Source: JBBSHS01 sp038232515
GTDB lineage: Bacteria; Actinomycetota; Acidimicrobiia; Acidimicrobiales; JAUJNH01
Assembly (NCBI GenBank): GCA_038232515.1
Contig: JBBSHS010000017.1
Coordinates: forward strand, 1 to 39,402
DNA length: 39,402 nt
Reading direction: 5' to 3'
Below are positions 37,173 through 39,402 of this stretch, one piece after another. The notes below the pieces were generated by a model. That model was not told where the DNA came from, ran no database searches, and saw nothing but the letters and a program-made list of their open reading frames with translations. Both the position numbers and the translations under genes were made by a program. Every line of letters starts with the position of its first letter. Positions within the stretch are counted from its first letter, which is position 1.

Positions 37173-38033
37173 ATGCCCGAACACACCGCCGTGTCGGCTG
37201 CCGCTGCCGGGACCGTCGGCATCGGCGGCGACATCAGCGTGAACCGCCTGGGTTTTGGTGCCATGCGAGTCACCGGTGACGGCATCTGGGGGGAGCCACC
37301 CGACAGGCAGCGCGCTCACGCCGTGCTCCGGCGGGCGGTGGACCTCGGTGTCAACTTCTTGGACACCGCCGACTCCTACGGCCCCGACGTGAGCGAGACC
37401 CTCATCGCCGAGGCCCTGTACCCCTATCCCGACGACCTCGTCATCGGGACCAAAGGCGGTCTGGTCCGCCCGGGGCCGGGAAGGTGGGACGCCAACGGGC
37501 GACCGGAGCATCTGCGTTCCGCCTGCGAAGGCAGCCTCCGGCGCCTTCGGCTCGACCAGATCGACCTTTACCAGTTCCACCGCCCTGACCCCGCCGTGCC
37601 GCTCGAGGAATCGATCGGCGAGCTCGTGGCGCTGAAGGACGAAGGCAAGATCCGTCACATCGGGTTGTGCAACAGCACCGAGGACCAGCTTCACCGGGCC
37701 CAGCAGATCACTCCGGTCGTTTCGTTGCAGAACCGCTACAACGCCGCCGACCGCAAGTCCGACACCCTCGTCGACCTGTGTGAGTCCGAGGGCATCGCCT
37801 TCCTGCCGTGGGCCCCGATCCAGGACCTCGACGCCAACGCCGCCTTGGGCGCCATCGCCGAACGGCACGGTGCCACCGCCCAGCAGGTGGCCCTGGCCTG
37901 GCTCCTGGCCCGCTCGCCCTCCATCCTGCCCATCCCCGGCACCGGCTCGTTGGCCCATATGGAGGAGAACGTTGGCGCCGCCAGCCTTGACCTCCAACCC
38001 GACGAGTTGGCCGAGCTGACCAGCGGAGCCTGA
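37173..38033 (+). CDS. Aldo/keto reductase
   Basis: A 286-residue TIM-barrel oxidoreductase with the AKR tetrad Asp64, Tyr69, Lys94 and His136 (NFLDTADSYG, IGTKGG, DLYQFHRPD), and the NADPH-binding end SPSILPIPGTGSLAHMEENVGA. It resembles actinobacterial AKRs of the YajO/IolS-like group that reduce aldehydes or ketones; the substrate is unknown. The start is fixed by AAGGAG 6 bases ahead. It lies divergent from the acylphosphatase gene and upstream of an unknown lipoprotein gene. Confidence 0.93.
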   Translation: MPEHTAVSAAAAGTVGIGGDISVNRLGFGAMRVTGDGIWGEPPDRQRAHAVLRRAVDLGVNFLDTADSYGPDVSETLIAEALYPYPDDLVIGTKGGLVRPGPGRWDANGRPEHLRSACEGSLRRLRLDQIDLYQFHRPDPAVPLEESIGELVALKDEGKIRHIGLCNSTEDQLHRAQQITPVVSLQNRYNAADRKSDTLVDLCESEGIAFLPWAPIQDLDANAALGAIAERHGATAQQVALAWLLARSPSILPIPGTGSLAHMEENVGAASLDLQPDELAELTSGA

Positions 38034-38082
38034 CCCAGGTCGACCTGGTCGCCGAGCTCTTGCCAGGACATGTCGAGCGGCG

Positions 38083-38088
38083 TAGAGT
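38083..38088 (+). promoter_or_regulatory. -10 hexamer TAGAGT upstream of the lipoprotein gene
   Basis: TAGAGT is followed by 10 bases and the ATG at 38099, slightly longer spacing than at the other sites. Confidence 0.37.
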
Positions 38089-38098
38089 CCGAACCGCC

Positions 38099-38743
38099 AT
38101 GAAACGCATCGTGGCTCTCGTCGCCACACTGACGCTGTTGTCCGCGTGCGGTCACGCCAAAGGCGCCGCCACGCCGCCGCCCACCTCCGCGGTGGCCGTG
38201 TCGAACGACCCGACCACCGTGCCCACCTCCACCACGACCACCATGGTCCCCGTCGACCCGAGCGTGCCCCCCGCCGTGATCGACCTGCCCTATCTCACCG
38301 CCGTCATGGCGAAGCTGAACCTCCTTCATCTAGAGCAGGTCGCGGTAATCGAGCGGGATCACCGTGTATCCCCGGATGCGTTCTCTCTTCTACGGGCCGA
38401 GTTTGCCGAGCCGGCGTTGGACGACCAGTTGACGGACTCCGCAGTTGCTGCGAATAAGCCACACATCAACGTGAAGCCGCAGGAGAGTCGAGGTCCCATT
38501 ATCACTACCCCTACTCAGCTCGTGACCGTCATCCCTCAATGCATTTCCTTCATCGCCACCGAGGACTTTTCTCGTCTGGCAGAAACCCCGGTCCCGGTAG
38601 GACAAGACCTCGTGTCCATTCGACCCATCAATCGCGAACAAGATGCTGAGCATCTAAATCCAACGCCATGGCAGGTGAGCTACACAGTGATCCCGAAAGA
38701 TCCCGATCATCCGACTCCCGCCGAGGACCAATGCGCTTCGTGA
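38099..38743 (+). CDS. Lipoprotein of unknown function
   Basis: A 214-residue protein with a lipoprotein signal (MKRIVALVATLTLLSACG, lipid Cys17) and a Pro/Thr/Ser-rich spacer (30-55). The rest (AVIDLPYLTAVMAKLNLLHLEQVAVIERDHRVSPDAF and on to the end) matches no family I know. From about 38325 the base composition drops to near 50-55% G+C and codon use changes, although the signal region is as GC-rich as the rest of the window. The next gene starts 13 bases before this stop, so the two are probably co-transcribed. Confidence 0.72.
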   Translation: MKRIVALVATLTLLSACGHAKGAATPPPTSAVAVSNDPTTVPTSTTTTMVPVDPSVPPAVIDLPYLTAVMAKLNLLHLEQVAVIERDHRVSPDAFSLLRAEFAEPALDDQLTDSAVAANKPHINVKPQESRGPIITTPTQLVTVIPQCISFIATEDFSRLAETPVPVGQDLVSIRPINREQDAEHLNPTPWQVSYTVIPKDPDHPTPAEDQCAS

Positions 38744-39402
38744 GAATGCTCGCAGCAATCCCTATGAGCCTTCTGCCTCTACGAACCCCTTCGCTGAGCG
38801 GAAGCATTCCCGCCCCCCAAGCCGGGCTCTCTTCGTACCGTCCGACATCGCTGAACCCACCAAGCGGAGACTCCCCCGTCCACTATAATCAGGATGAACC
38901 AGGCGTCATTCCGGTCTATACTTCGGTGCCCGGTGGCGGTCCCGCATCCGGTGGAGGCAGCAGGGGCAGTGGCGGGGGGTCAGCGGCTCCAGTATTCACC
39001 TATGATGTGCCGATCCTGGGTGACGGTACAACCGGGCCGTGTGTCCACAACAGAACCGTCGTCGCACCCGACGTCGAGACGCAGCAGTCCCAGAGCAATC
39101 TGTACGAGTCTCGGCTGCGGGCCCTTGAGGGCAGTCAATATCTCCCAAACCTGCGATCCAATCTGCCCAACTACGCATTGTGCACTGCGATCCCGGCGCC
39201 GGTGGCGGCGACACCGAGCCCCCAGGTGCTGGCCGCCGAGCAATGGAACCGTACGCCCCTGCCGGTGCCCAAGCCCCGTATCGACCCGGGGCGGGGCGTC
39301 GCCGGGCTGGACATGTACCTGGAGCTCCAGATCGACATGCGGCCCACGCTCAGCGCCAGCACCCTGTTGGGCACGGCCACCTACGACGTGGTGGGAACGC
39401 CC
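38731..39402 (+). CDS. Exported protein of unknown function, 3' end outside the window
   Basis: The frame is open from ATG 38731 to the last base (224 codons) with no stop. GAGG lies 5 bases ahead of 38731; ATG 38746 is an alternative. The N-terminus (MRFVRMLAAIPMSLLPL) is a possible signal. A Pro/Gly/Ser-rich spacer follows (SVPGGGPASGGGSRG), then PVFTYDVPILGDG and PKPRIDPGRGVAGLDMYLEL, reminiscent of secreted actinobacterial proteins with a PPRPRI...GxVGLP-type segment, but I cannot name a family. The first 450 bases share the lower G+C of the upstream gene; composition returns to normal after about 39180. Confidence 0.62.
   Translation, partial: MRFVRMLAAIPMSLLPLRTPSLSGSIPAPQAGLSSYRPTSLNPPSGDSPVHYNQDEPGVIPVYTSVPGGGPASGGGSRGSGGGSAAPVFTYDVPILGDGTTGPCVHNRTVVAPDVETQQSQSNLYESRLRALEGSQYLPNLRSNLPNYALCTAIPAPVAATPSPQVLAAEQWNRTPLPVPKPRIDPGRGVAGLDMYLELQIDMRPTLSASTLLGTATYDVVGTP

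Overview
This is a GC-rich window (about 70% G+C by eye) of ordinary chromosomal gene density, most likely from an actinobacterium. Evidence for that is a mycothiol conjugate amidase, a SigK/RskA-type sigma/anti-sigma pair, a PASTA-less membrane Ser/Thr kinase, a LigC-type ATP-dependent ligase, and many genes whose start codon lies only 6-9 bases behind a TAnnnT hexamer, as in leaderless actinobacterial transcripts. A deep-branching class such as Acidimicrobiia would fit, but nothing here proves it. I see no rRNA, tRNA, CRISPR array, phage or transposase.

Layout. 1-2750: a cation-efflux gene broken by two compensating frameshifts, an unknown gene, and a DoxX-Rieske fusion. 2849-9313: LigC ligase, amylomaltase, DUF72 protein, an L,D-transpeptidase-like lipoprotein that has lost its catalytic Cys, a SnoaL-like protein, and a RecB/Cas4-like nuclease behind a DNA-damage-type promoter. 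9311-14841: a dispersed repeat, PAP2 phosphatase, DsbA-like protein, Ser/Thr kinase and a two-gene ABC exporter. 14950-19970: YceH, secreted subtilase, UPF0104 flippase-like protein, a zinc-ribbon/PH-like pair and a phosphotransferase without its catalytic Asp. 20079-22814: a stress-like block containing a small basic protein, a GlsB-type membrane protein, a DUF4097-DUF2089 operon with a leader peptide and a double palindromic operator, and a thermonuclease lipoprotein. 22869-27222: a ChbG/YdjC deacetylase overlapping tail-to-tail with rskA-sigK, and divergent from them a cupredoxin plus two exported ferritin-like proteins. 27233-30776: SCP2 protein, mca, TrmA-family methyltransferase, glutamine-amidotransferase-like hydrolase. 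30828-36921: ClC channel, DUF1003 and soluble MgtE-N/CBS operon; SppA, pterin dehydratase, acylphosphatase. 37173-39402: aldo/keto reductase, an unknown lipoprotein and an unknown exported protein that runs off the end.

How parts work together. The sigma/anti-sigma pair probably controls the divergent copper/iron surface proteins. Three promoters (8282, 20079, 22221) share TGTCACA(C/T)CC-N-(-10)-ATG, which resembles the PafBC DNA-damage promoter of mycobacteria, and two of the three drive nucleases. The most striking non-coding structure is a composite repeat: its two modules are adjacent at 9311-9551, but at 27660-28827 the same two modules, in the same order and orientation, flank the mca gene.
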